A stretch of 64,000 bases of DNA from Mucilaginibacter limnophilus (GTDB taxonomy: Bacteria; Bacteroidota; Bacteroidia; Sphingobacteriales; Sphingobacteriaceae), in contig NZ_SACK01000004.1 of the NCBI RefSeq assembly GCF_004005815.1, positions 62,001 through 126,000 of the forward strand, given 5' to 3'. The notes beneath the pieces were generated by a model. The model was not told where the DNA came from and made no database searches. It saw only the letters and a program-made list of their open reading frames with translations. Made by a program: the position numbers and the translations under genes. Positions 26,226 through 34,055 of this stretch are shown here, piece after piece. Each line of letters opens with the position of its first letter. Position 1 is the stretch's first letter.

Positions 26226-26596
26226 GGCAGCAAAGCTGTAAGCCGGGTTCTGTATCCGCCATGCGGCGGTTTCTATCATTTATCTGGGCTGCAAATTGCT
26301 CTGCAGCTCAAGCAACCTACCCATCCCGTTGACAGCCTTGCGGCCATCTGAAGCGGGCCGCTTCATGCACGGGACCTATTTGGTTTTTCAACTCCTGAGG
26401 TTTACCGCGATTCCGGTCACCCGGAAAAGCCGTGAGCTCTTACCTCGCGTTTTCACCCTTACCCACAACGGGCGGTATATTTTCTGTGGCACTTTCTGTC
26501 GCCATGCCATGGCGCCTTCCCGTTAGGAAGCAGGATGCCCTATGTTGCCCGGACTTTCCTCTCTCCGCTTGCGCAGACAGCGATAGAACATTTTGC
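26226..26596 (-). ncRNA. rnpB: RNase P RNA, bacterial type A
   Basis: Catalytic RNA that trims the 5' leader of pre-tRNAs. Diagnostic conserved parts on the minus strand are GAGGAAAGTCCGGGC near the 5' end (P4 strand and J3/4), GGGTAAGGGTGAAA with GTAAGAGCTCAC in the middle, and AGATAAATGATAGA with ACAGAACCCGGCTTA at the 3' end. The ends were set by pairing GCAAA (5') with TTTGC (3'), then GCTGT with ACAGC. The length is about 370 nt. A -7-like element lies just upstream and a terminator just downstream. Ends are good to a few bases. Confidence 0.95.
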
Positions 26597-26601
26597 AGGT
26601 G

Positions 26602-26609
26602 TAAAGATA
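26602..26609 (-). promoter_or_regulatory. Probable -7 element of rnpB
   Basis: TATCTTTA on the minus strand is one base from TAnnTTTG. It places transcription start near 26596, which agrees with the paired 5' end of the RNA. Confidence 0.5.
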
Positions 26610-26622
26610 GAGATTTAGTTAT

Positions 26623-26738
26623 AAGTCCGGAAGTTAGAAAAGTCGGAAATGTCCGAAAGTTAGGAAGATTAAAAGGAGTTAGAGCACAGATAATTTGAAT
26701 TGTATGAAGTGTCTTTCGGACTTTTTCGACTTTCCGAC
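26623..26738. repeat. Intergenic repeat of AAGTC(C)GGAA units
   Basis: The left block (26623-26662) has three related units: AAGTCCGGAAGTTAGAAA, AGTCGGAAAT and GTCCGAAAGTTAGG. The right block (26711-26738) is their inverse: CTTTCGGACTTTTTCGACT, then TTCCGAC. The blocks can fold into a long imperfect hairpin. It lies in the 148-bp gap between rnpB and the cytochrome gene. Confidence 0.65.
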
Positions 26739-26744
26739 TCATAG

Positions 26745-27164
26745 CTACTTACACTCCTTTAAATCCTTCTGTACTTGATTTAAATTTATAAGGCCGGTTT
26801 TGTTACCAAAAGAATTGCCCACATACGTCAGCACCTTTGCAATTTCAATTGGAGACAAGCCCGAAGGCGGCATACTGCCTTCATAAAACTTCCCGGATAC
26901 ATTGATGATGCCGTTGGCGCCGTTTTGCACAAAGCAAGCCAGTTTATGCCTGTTCTTACTGATATAATTGGTATCGGTAAGCGGTGGTATAAGCGCCGAC
27001 AATCCCTCACCGTTCTTACCATGACAATTTTGACAATGCGTTTGATATAACAGCATGCCGCCTGCATAATGGCGTTTAAACTCAATGTCCTCACTGCTCT
27101 GGCATGATAGTATAAAGCAGCCCATTGCCGTTAACAAAAATGCTATAGCAGCAAGCTTTTTCAT
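26745..27164 (-). CDS. Cytochrome c lipoprotein
   Basis: Class I c-type cytochrome held to a membrane by lipid, carrying electrons outside the cytoplasm. A lipoprotein signal with ILSC puts the lipidated Cys at residue 21. The haem motif is C44-Q-N-C47-H48, and the distal Met is in GSMPPSG near residue 100. The 139-residue length is that of a single-haem domain. The ATG overlaps the SCO stop by 4 nt, so the two are translationally coupled. It may pass electrons to, or assist, a haem-copper oxidase not in this window. Confidence 0.92.
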   Translation of the reverse strand: MKKLAAIAFLLTAMGCFILSCQSSEDIEFKRHYAGGMLLYQTHCQNCHGKNGEGLSALIPPLTDTNYISKNRHKLACFVQNGANGIINVSGKFYEGSMPPSGLSPIEIAKVLTYVGNSFGNKTGLINLNQVQKDLKECK

Positions 27165-27808
27165 TTAGCCGTCTCCGCCGGTTCAGCTTTTAAGGTTTTG
27201 ATATCCTCAATAAGCTGCTTAACCTGCTCTTCGTTGGTACCATCATAGCTGCCGCGGATACGTTTTTGTTTATCAATCAGTATGAAGTAGCCATCGTGAA
27301 TAAACTTTTCTTTTTCGTCTTCTTTTGGCGTGGTGACCAAAAAGCTTTTTGAAAGGTCATACGTAGCCATTTTATCACCCTGCAGCAGCCACCAGCTATT
27401 CCCGCTTATGCCCAGGCCATCGGCATATTTTTTTAGCACAGCTACACTGTCGTGCTTTGGGTCGATACTGAAAGAAATAATGTTGATGTCTTTTTCATCC
27501 TTGAAAGCGTTGTACACATTCAGCATGTTGCGGTGCATAATGGGGCAAATACTTGGGCAGCTGGTAAAAAAGAAATCGGCTACGTATATTTTACCATTTA
27601 GGCTTTTATCGGTTATGCTATCGCCAAATTGGTTTATAAACTTAAACGCAGGTATGGTGTGGTAAACAGTGTCAGTAACCTGCTGGCTGTTCAGTGCTTT
27701 AGTAACGGGTTCGCGCTCGCCGTATATAGGCAATGTTTTGCCGGTATGATTCGATGTGCATGCCGCTATCATCAACACCGGTAAAAGTAATCCTGTAAGT
27801 TTCTTCAT
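27161..27808 (-). CDS. SCO-family copper chaperone
   Basis: Thioredoxin-fold lipoprotein that helps load copper into cytochrome c oxidase. The lipobox Cys is at residue 17 (IAAC). The copper-binding pair is in FTSCPSICP near residues 80-88 (CxxxC), and the third ligand is His in HDGYFILIDK near 171. The 215-residue length is normal. It starts directly after the preceding lipoprotein gene stops and overlaps the cytochrome gene by 4 nt. Confidence 0.93.
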   Translation of the reverse strand: MKKLTGLLLPVLMIAACTSNHTGKTLPIYGEREPVTKALNSQQVTDTVYHTIPAFKFINQFGDSITDKSLNGKIYVADFFFTSCPSICPIMHRNMLNVYNAFKDEKDINIISFSIDPKHDSVAVLKKYADGLGISGNSWWLLQGDKMATYDLSKSFLVTTPKEDEKEKFIHDGYFILIDKQKRIRGSYDGTNEEQVKQLIEDIKTLKAEPAETAK

Positions 27809-28216
27809 TTATTTATGGGTTGAAATGAACCTTCCTGATTCGCTTACAGCTTTTTTAGTAAGCGTATCCACTTTTTGTATTTCTTGTTTTTGCTGTTGCA
27901 GATATTTCATCGCTTCGTCATGCGGTTTACCCGAGTAATCCGGGTCAAACTGATGCATCCACTCGCCCATGGCATCATCGGCAGTGGTAAGATTTCTATC
28001 TAAAATCTCAGCCGAATCTTTAAGAGTGGGATTTTTAGCCAGGCTGTCGAGCTTCTTCTTGTTTTCCATCAGGGTGCTTTCATAACCCATCAGGTCGTCG
28101 TGTATAGCCATCACTTCAGTAAACAGTTGCTTTTCTTGTTGTTCTTCGTTTTTACTGTCTTTACAACCTGATGAAATGATCGCGGTAGCGGCAAATAAAA
28201 TAAGTGTTTTCTTCAT
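27809..28216 (-). CDS. Small helical lipoprotein in the SCO operon
   Basis: A 135-residue protein with a lipobox (IISSGC, Cys18) and a mostly helical, Lys/Glu-rich body with coiled-coil character. Homologues in Bacteroidota carry the uninformative label viral A-type inclusion protein. The segment DDAMGEWMHQFDPDYSG is notable: Met, His, Trp and Asp residues lie close together in the middle of the protein. With SCO and cytochrome c coupled directly downstream, a periplasmic helper role in copper or oxidase assembly is a reasonable guess but not shown. Confidence 0.7.
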   Translation of the reverse strand: MKKTLILFAATAIISSGCKDSKNEEQQEKQLFTEVMAIHDDLMGYESTLMENKKKLDSLAKNPTLKDSAEILDRNLTTADDAMGEWMHQFDPDYSGKPHDEAMKYLQQQKQEIQKVDTLTKKAVSESGRFISTHK

Positions 28217-28228
28217 ATCGGTGTTAAG

Positions 28229-28684
28229 TTATCGTTGTCCTCGTACCCAAAAAATATAGTCGGTGAGTGGCAGTTCTTCAATACCGGCAAGCTTTAAGTG
28301 CTGACCAATTTGTGCGCGATGGTGCGTACCATGATTTATTACATGGGTAAGTATTTCAGTTACGGTATTATCAAAAGCTGCGCCTTGTGAAGTTTTATAA
28401 ACAATACGCTGTGTAAAATCGGCTTTTGCTAAGAAAGCTGCCCACGCTAACGGATTGTTTTTCATATAAGGCGACAATTCTTCAACCTGCCAATCAGGCC
28501 AAACAGGAACTGTATACGCATTTGCAAGCCCATTGCAGCGGTTTAACCATACCTGTTGCGCGCCAAGTATATGTGCCATTAGTTTTACCGGTTTTTCAGG
28601 ACTACCTGCCTTAATTATCAGCTCGAGCATTAACTCGTTGCAATGGCGGTCGTAATCAAAAAGGGGTAAAAAGTATTCTTTCAT
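28229..28684 (-). CDS. DinB-family protein
   Basis: Four-helix-bundle protein of the DinB/YfiT superfamily, which often binds a divalent metal through three His and may act as a thiol- or metal-dependent transferase. The His candidates are in KLMAHILGAQQVWLNR (near 45-60) and THVINHGTHHRAQIGQHL (near 115-132). The start at 28684 (MKEYFLPLFDYDRHCN, 151 residues) is preferred over 28771, because a perfect promoter element lies at 28707-28714 between the two. First gene of the SCO/cytochrome operon, with a 12-bp gap to the next gene. Confidence 0.85.
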   Translation of the reverse strand: MKEYFLPLFDYDRHCNELMLELIIKAGSPEKPVKLMAHILGAQQVWLNRCNGLANAYTVPVWPDWQVEELSPYMKNNPLAWAAFLAKADFTQRIVYKTSQGAAFDNTVTEILTHVINHGTHHRAQIGQHLKLAGIEELPLTDYIFWVRGQR

Positions 28685-28706
28685 ATTGCCTGAGTGGATT
28701 GCGCTC

Positions 28707-28714
28707 CAAAGGTA
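28707..28714 (-). promoter_or_regulatory. -7 promoter element of the DinB-SCO-cytochrome operon
   Basis: TACCTTTG on the minus strand matches TAnnTTTG exactly and lies about 22 bp before ATG 28684. It lies downstream of the alternative start at 28771 and so decides the start choice. Confidence 0.6.
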
Positions 28715-29000
28715 AATAACGTAGCGCTTTGTTTTATAACTATCCTGAATACGGTCTTTGCTTTTTAACAATTAAATAACATTAACAGCACCATAGCTTG
28801 ATATACGGCCTGTAACTTTACTTACATCAACTCCACCATATGAAACTGCTCAACATTTTTTCGAAGCTTTTTACCGGCATAAAAGAATGGATGCTGCTTA
28901 AAAGCATACCCTCATCATTTATACATTAAGTATTTATCAAAAAGCGTTTTTTAAATAGAATTTTATTGTCCATTTTGGGCTTTACTATCGGCTCAATTTA
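28715..29000. other. Non-coding divergent gap, DinB operon / GH1
   Basis: The whole gap from 28685 to 29000 is 316 bp and holds the DinB promoter. A 29-codon reading frame begins at ATG 28840 (MKLLNIFSKLFTGIKEWM...) but has no support beyond a start and stop. No perfect promoter element was found for the GH1 gene. Nothing else was seen. Confidence 0.5.
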
Positions 29001-30362
29001 ATGGCGACTACTGCTTCTCAATCTACACTAAACAGAAAACTTTTTGGGGATGATTTTGCCTGGGGCGTATCTACCGCCGCTTTCCAGACAGAAGGCTCGT
29101 GCGACGTTGATGGCAAGGGCGAATCTATCTGGGATAATTTTACCGCACGAAAAGGAAAGATACTAAACGGCGACAAGGCTACTACGGCCTGCGATTTCTA
29201 TGTCTCCTACAAAAAGGATATTGATCTTGTTAAAGAGCTTAATATACCGAACTTCCGTTTCTCTATTGCGTGGACACGCATACTGCCAAGCGGCACGGGT
29301 GAGGTTAATCAAAAAGGTATTGAGCACTATAACCATATTATTGATTATTGTATTTCTCAAGGCGTAGAACCATGGATCACATTATACCATTGGGATTTGC
29401 CGCAGGCGCTGGAAGTAAAAGGCGGATGGACTAATCGTGAAATTGTTGATTGGTTTAGTGAATATGTAAAAATATGCGCCAATGCTTTTGGCGACCGTGT
29501 AAAACACTGGATGGTGATGAACGAGCCTGCGGTGTTTACCGGTGCTGGATATTTCTTCGGCATACATGCGCCCGGACGCAGCGGGATAAAAAACTTCTTA
29601 CCGGCTGTTCATCATGCTGTACTTTGCATTGCAGCCGGTGGTCGGACACTACGCGCGCTTTGCCCGCAGGCACAAATAGGAACTACCTTTTCATGTTCTC
29701 ATATCGAACCATATTCGCAAACACCCAGAAACATAGCGGCAGCTAAACGTGCCGATGCTTTAATAAACCGCTTGTTTATTGAACCGGTATTGGGCATGGG
29801 CTATCCGTATGCTGATCTGCCTGTTTTGAAATCATTAAAGAAATATTTTTATCCGGGAGATGAGGATAAAATGGCTTTTGATTTTGATTTTATTGGTCTG
29901 CAGAATTACACCCGAGAGATAGTAAAATATTCATTTTTTACACCCTACATTGGCGCCCGGCTGGTTAAGGCTGAAAACCGGAACGTACCACTTACAGATA
30001 TGCGTTGGGAGGTGTATCCAAAAGCGATATACGAGGTATTGAAAAAATACGACCAGTATCCGGAGATAAAAAAGCTTTTAATTACTGAGAATGGCGCAGC
30101 GTTTCCGGACAAGGTTGAAAATAATGAGGTAAATGACGTAAAGCGCATTGACTACTTACAAAAACACCTGCAACAGGTGCTAAAAGCAAAGCAGGAAGGG
30201 TGCAAGGTACAGGGATATTTTATTTGGACGCTGACGGATAACTTTGAATGGGCCGAAGGTTATCACCCAAGGTTCGGGTTGATCTATGTAGATTTCGGCA
30301 CCCAGCAGCGGATCATAAAATCATCCGGCCGCTGGTATGCCAATTTCTTAAAAAATAGTTAA
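29001..30362 (+). CDS. GH1 beta-glucosidase
   Basis: Family 1 glycoside hydrolase, a retaining (beta/alpha)8 enzyme that removes terminal beta-linked glucose or galactose. The N-terminal signature is FAWGVSTAAFQTEGS. The acid/base Glu is in MNEPAV near residue 173, and the nucleophile Glu is in ITENGA near 362. The C-terminal WTLTDNFEWAEGYHPRFGL is typical of the aglycone and subsite -1 region. No signal peptide, so cytoplasmic. The 453-residue length is normal. Its last 4 bp overlap the 3' end of the opposite gene. Confidence 0.95.
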   Translation: MATTASQSTLNRKLFGDDFAWGVSTAAFQTEGSCDVDGKGESIWDNFTARKGKILNGDKATTACDFYVSYKKDIDLVKELNIPNFRFSIAWTRILPSGTGEVNQKGIEHYNHIIDYCISQGVEPWITLYHWDLPQALEVKGGWTNREIVDWFSEYVKICANAFGDRVKHWMVMNEPAVFTGAGYFFGIHAPGRSGIKNFLPAVHHAVLCIAAGGRTLRALCPQAQIGTTFSCSHIEPYSQTPRNIAAAKRADALINRLFIEPVLGMGYPYADLPVLKSLKKYFYPGDEDKMAFDFDFIGLQNYTREIVKYSFFTPYIGARLVKAENRNVPLTDMRWEVYPKAIYEVLKKYDQYPEIKKLLITENGAAFPDKVENNEVNDVKRIDYLQKHLQQVLKAKQEGCKVQGYFIWTLTDNFEWAEGYHPRFGLIYVDFGTQQRIIKSSGRWYANFLKNS

Positions 30363-31516
30363 TAGCGCAGTGATGCCGCGATGATGCTTTCTTTGGGCAT
30401 CTTCTCCCTATCAAGCACATGCACATCTCCACCGTTGGCCATCACCTTTACAGCCGCACTGTTTATCAGGCAATCATCACCATCCTGTTTTTCAGGATGT
30501 ATCTCCAAGGCGTTATCCGCTTCGTTAAACCTACCCCAAATATGCTCGTCGCGGCATACAAACAAGTCGGCAACACGTGCATAATGACTTGCAGGTATCA
30601 CCGTTTCCGGCATCGACGAGGTTAACGGACCGGCTATCTGGTTGTAATAGTTTTCAAGCGCCTTGTTTACGTTCTGTTTAAAGTAAGGCTTTAGCAGTTC
30701 GCAAGCCTGCTGATGCAGTGTGCGTTCGCTTTCATGATCAGAATTACCAATGATACCTTCTTCCCAAACATGATTGTATTTGGTAATGCCTTTGTAAATT
30801 GGTATTTGATATTCAACCGCTGCAAGTATTAAAGGCGCGGTTTTATCATGTAACACCTCGGCAAACAAGGTGCGGTCAACTTCCTGAAAATATAAAGCTA
30901 TGGTTTGTTTATTATCAGCCTGACCTTCAACGTGTCCATGATAACTGCCTCCACCTTCCCTGCCGGCACTGCTGCCGCGTCTGAAAAGCCGCTGATCATC
31001 TTTATCTTCGAAATGAACTACGTCATCAACGCCATAAGGCAAACCTTCAACTTCAAGTTCTTTCAGCTGATATTTGTCACCTTCGTAAAAGCGCGCGTTA
31101 TCTTTACTCAATACCAGTAAATAGAACGGACACGGTTTACTTACAGCCTGCAATAGTGGTGTAACATAAAACGCGCTGTTAATTATAGTCTCCTCTTTTA
31201 CTGTGTAAGGTAGCACGACTGTTTTAAACGTTTTTTCAGATATAAATACTGCCAGTCCTTCACCAAGATTATTCCAGAATTTTTCTTCTTTTAATAAGGC
31301 AAAGCCTTGCTTCAGTAATGCATCAATCTTTACAGGATCAGTACCTCTTTCCTCAAGTACATTTTTTACCTGTTGAAGTCCATTTTTAAATAATATCAGA
31401 TCATGCCCTTCATTTACTTCCATTCCCGACTGATGGGTAGGTACATAAACCGATATGCAGGGATCACTATGCTCGTTTGCCAGTTCAGTTATTTCTTCTC
31501 TTGTTATCAGTTCCAT
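30359..31516 (-). CDS. baeRF-family release-factor-like protein
   Basis: A 385-residue protein of the bacterial archaeo-eukaryotic release factor families (baeRF), which resemble aRF1/eRF1 and are thought to act on stalled ribosomes. The start ELITREEITELANEHSDPCI and the central PCPFYLLVLSKDNARFYEGD fit this group. The loop RRGSSAGREGGGSYHGHVEG (near 180-199) is where the peptidyl-hydrolysis GGQ loop lies in true release factors: it is Gly-rich and ends close to a Gln. Role is from family knowledge only. It follows a small acidic gene by 11 bp. Confidence 0.8.
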   Translation of the reverse strand: MELITREEITELANEHSDPCISVYVPTHQSGMEVNEGHDLILFKNGLQQVKNVLEERGTDPVKIDALLKQGFALLKEEKFWNNLGEGLAVFISEKTFKTVVLPYTVKEETIINSAFYVTPLLQAVSKPCPFYLLVLSKDNARFYEGDKYQLKELEVEGLPYGVDDVVHFEDKDDQRLFRRGSSAGREGGGSYHGHVEGQADNKQTIALYFQEVDRTLFAEVLHDKTAPLILAAVEYQIPIYKGITKYNHVWEEGIIGNSDHESERTLHQQACELLKPYFKQNVNKALENYYNQIAGPLTSSMPETVIPASHYARVADLFVCRDEHIWGRFNEADNALEIHPEKQDGDDCLINSAAVKVMANGGDVHVLDREKMPKESIIAASLRY

Positions 31517-31527
31517 AGGTATGCATT

Positions 31528-31761
31528 TTATTGATCGTTGTCCTCGTCCTCCTGGTTCTTGTTCACATTGCGGTTGGGGTGCCTTACGTGCACGTTGGCC
31601 GACAATTCATCAGTACCGTCTTCGGTATATTTTTCAGCTATCACCTTTTCTGTTTCCGGATCAACAGCTGCAAATGCATCTTTTAAGTGGTGGGTTTCAT
31701 TTTCGCTACCCGATGGTTTTCCTTTTGGTGCAATGTATGCCCCGTTTTTATCTTTTCCCAT
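31528..31761 (-). CDS. Small acidic, probably disordered protein beside baeRF
   Basis: A 77-residue, highly charged protein I do not recognise. It begins MGKDKNGAYIAPKGKPSG, has a short helix-forming stretch (LKDAFAAVDPETEKVIAEKY), and ends in an Asn/Asp/Glu tail. It has no hydrophobic core or signal peptide. It is 11 bp upstream of the baeRF gene on the same strand, so the two are likely one transcript. A perfect 9-bp inverted repeat lies immediately upstream of its start. Confidence 0.65.
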   Translation of the reverse strand: MGKDKNGAYIAPKGKPSGSENETHHLKDAFAAVDPETEKVIAEKYTEDGTDELSANVHVRHPNRNVNKNQEDEDNDQ

Positions 31762-31772
31762 ATAGAAAAATA

Positions 31773-31809
31773 GTTATTCAAATCAATAAATTATTAACTA
31801 TTGAATAAC
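31773..31809. promoter_or_regulatory. Inverted repeat upstream of the baeRF operon
   Basis: GTTATTCAA (31773-31781) and TTGAATAAC (31801-31809) are perfect 9-bp inverted copies with a 19-bp spacer, 11 bp before the small acidic gene. It could be an operator or an mRNA leader hairpin; no T-run follows, so it is not a standard terminator. Confidence 0.4.
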
Positions 31810-31881
31810 ATTGCGTTTCTACGGAAGGTTTACACGTTTTACAAGGAAATTACTAACAAGCAGATTTTCAGCTTAATGAAA

Positions 31882-33975
31882 TCAAGCTGCTTGCTTTTGA
31901 AGCTTCACAAAGAAGGTAGTACCATCATGCTCATTGCTTTCAAACCATATCTTGCCGTCGTGCTTATCAATTATCTGTTTACAGATTGATAAACCAAGGC
32001 CAAATGATTTTTCGCCGGCGGTGCCCGGGCGTTTGGCATCAGTAAACATATTGAACACTTCGCTCTTCAGATGATCTGGTATGCCAATACCGTGGTCGTT
32101 AACAGCAATCTTCACCTCGTCATCTTCTTCGGTTACTTTAACATGTATGATAGCGCCATACGGACTGAACTTGGTAGCGTTACTAATGAGGTTACTGATA
32201 ACACGCCATATTTTTTCGCGACTGATGTACAGTTCACGCGGTTCTTTCAACAACTCCATGGTGATCTGCTGATCCTTTTCTGCCGCTTTAAAACGCAGCA
32301 ACTCTACGCTATTGCTAAGCAAAGAGTTTATATCAACCATTTCCTTTTTAAAGTTGGCGTTATAGCTATTTGTGGCTTCAAGTATCTCGTTAATCAGTTC
32401 AAGCGAGTTGTATGAGGTATCTTTAATTAAAACAAGCAATACTTTTTGCTCGTCGTTAAAATCGTCATCATCAATCAGCGATGTAGTAAGCGAAGCAATA
32501 CCACCCAGCGGATTACGCAGGTCGTGCGCTACGGCACGCAATATCCTGTCCTTTTCCCGGCTGCTGATGTTCAGCTCGGCAAGCGCATTCTCCAAAATCG
32601 CATTTTGTTGGTTGATTTGCTGATTCAGCTTATTTACCAGTATCACCTCGTTACGTGACCGTTTCCAGTTGCGAAATATCAGCGAGATAATAACAATAAG
32701 CATTAGCGTAATCAATACCGCAGCAATAAGGTATATCTTTTGCAGTTTATTGTTATTACGCAGGGTATCAATTTTATGCTGATTTTCGTAATTGGCCACC
32801 TGTTGGGTAACATCGCTTTCCCTTAAACCGGTCAGGCGCTTGTTTATCGTATCTTTTTGCTCATCATAGGCCAATAAATACTCCGCTGCCTTTTTGTAAT
32901 CTTTATCTTTAAGAAAATAGCTTGCCATCAAACGGTTCCACTCGGCCTCGGCCTGGTCGTTCTTTAGTGTATCAAACTGTTTCTTCATCAGCTCAAGCAG
33001 GCTTTTTAACGAATCGCGCTGATTAAGATCGAGGTATAATTTACCTAGTTTTATTTCGGTAAGTTGTGCGTCGCGATAGTCGGCGTCCTTTTGCAGGTTT
33101 ATAGCGATGCTCTTTTTAAGCAGTGTGGCTGCTTTATGATATTGCCCTCGTTTGGTGAGCACCTCAGCCATATTGCCGTAAACAACACCACGTGCCATTT
33201 CTACATTAAAAGCTTTTTCGGGGTATTTGTAACCATGTTCATCCAAATAGCTTAATGTCTTATCGAAATAATGCAGCGCACTGTCTAATTGGCCGTTATT
33301 CTTATAACATAAACCAATATTATCCAGTATTTCCTGCCTGCGGAAGAAAGGTACAAACCCATCAGTGCCGGCAAGGTTTTGCGCATAACTTTCTTTAAAA
33401 TAACCTGCAGCTAGGTTATAATGCTCCTGCTTGTACATAATCATGGCCATGCGGTAGGTAAAATCACCAAGAGCCTCGTTATTAACATAGTTTTTACCTA
33501 CCAGATAGCCCTGGTAAAAACACTGGTATGCATCGCTGAAACGGTTCATATCGAAAAAAGCGTCGCCGCGGGCAAAATTCGCCTCGGCGAAATTAGCGGC
33601 GTACTGCTTTTCGTTAACGCTTTTTTTAGCATATAACAGCATGCTATCGGCAAATGCAAGCCCTTTTTCATGATCGCCTTTAACCTTGTTATAAATCACG
33701 AAGTTAATACCATAATACCTAAACTTATCATTAATAGTAGGCCGTGGTAAAGTAGCGAAAGCAGAGTCAAGGTAAACCAACCCGTAATCAATTTGATTAT
33801 GCTCAAAATACCAGCTGGCTTGTTTTAATATGGGCTTGAATTCTTCGGAGTCTTGCCCGTTATCAATAGGGTGTCTTTTCTGGCAGGAGGATAAAGCAAT
33901 GGGCAATACGCAGCATAGCCATACAAAGCGGCAATGCAGCATTGAAAGTAACCAATTGGGGGAAAAGTTATTCAA
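31882..33975 (-). CDS. TPR-type sensor histidine kinase
   Basis: Membrane histidine kinase with an extracytoplasmic TPR sensor. The N-terminal signal has a lipobox-like SSC near residue 31. About six TPR-like repeats span 40-390 (DSALHYFDKTLSYLDEHGY; YHKAATLLKKSIAINLQKD). One transmembrane helix lies near 410-435, then a coiled coil. The HisKA phospho-acceptor is in AVAHDLRNPLGG near residue 482. The ATPase domain has NLISNATKFSPYG, NDHGIGIP and SFGLGLSICKQII. The 697-residue length is normal. There is no response regulator beside it. Confidence 0.92.
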   Translation of the reverse strand: MNNFSPNWLLSMLHCRFVWLCCVLPIALSSCQKRHPIDNGQDSEEFKPILKQASWYFEHNQIDYGLVYLDSAFATLPRPTINDKFRYYGINFVIYNKVKGDHEKGLAFADSMLLYAKKSVNEKQYAANFAEANFARGDAFFDMNRFSDAYQCFYQGYLVGKNYVNNEALGDFTYRMAMIMYKQEHYNLAAGYFKESYAQNLAGTDGFVPFFRRQEILDNIGLCYKNNGQLDSALHYFDKTLSYLDEHGYKYPEKAFNVEMARGVVYGNMAEVLTKRGQYHKAATLLKKSIAINLQKDADYRDAQLTEIKLGKLYLDLNQRDSLKSLLELMKKQFDTLKNDQAEAEWNRLMASYFLKDKDYKKAAEYLLAYDEQKDTINKRLTGLRESDVTQQVANYENQHKIDTLRNNNKLQKIYLIAAVLITLMLIVIISLIFRNWKRSRNEVILVNKLNQQINQQNAILENALAELNISSREKDRILRAVAHDLRNPLGGIASLTTSLIDDDDFNDEQKVLLVLIKDTSYNSLELINEILEATNSYNANFKKEMVDINSLLSNSVELLRFKAAEKDQQITMELLKEPRELYISREKIWRVISNLISNATKFSPYGAIIHVKVTEEDDEVKIAVNDHGIGIPDHLKSEVFNMFTDAKRPGTAGEKSFGLGLSICKQIIDKHDGKIWFESNEHDGTTFFVKLQKQAA

Positions 33976-34055
33976 TGATGGATTAACTTACAGATAACAA
34001 GGCAAATATAATATATAAAGCCGAATTTAGCCTTCCGATTAAAAAAATTAATTTA

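Noticed and set aside
26296-26742. Open frames on both strands around 26.3-26.7 kb
   Set aside because: They lie over the conserved RNase P RNA and the repeat beside it, so they are chance frames.
28840-28929. A 29-codon reading frame (MKLLNIFSKLF...) upstream of GH1
   Set aside because: Only a start and stop support it. There is no promoter element, no ribosome site and no recognisable sequence feature.
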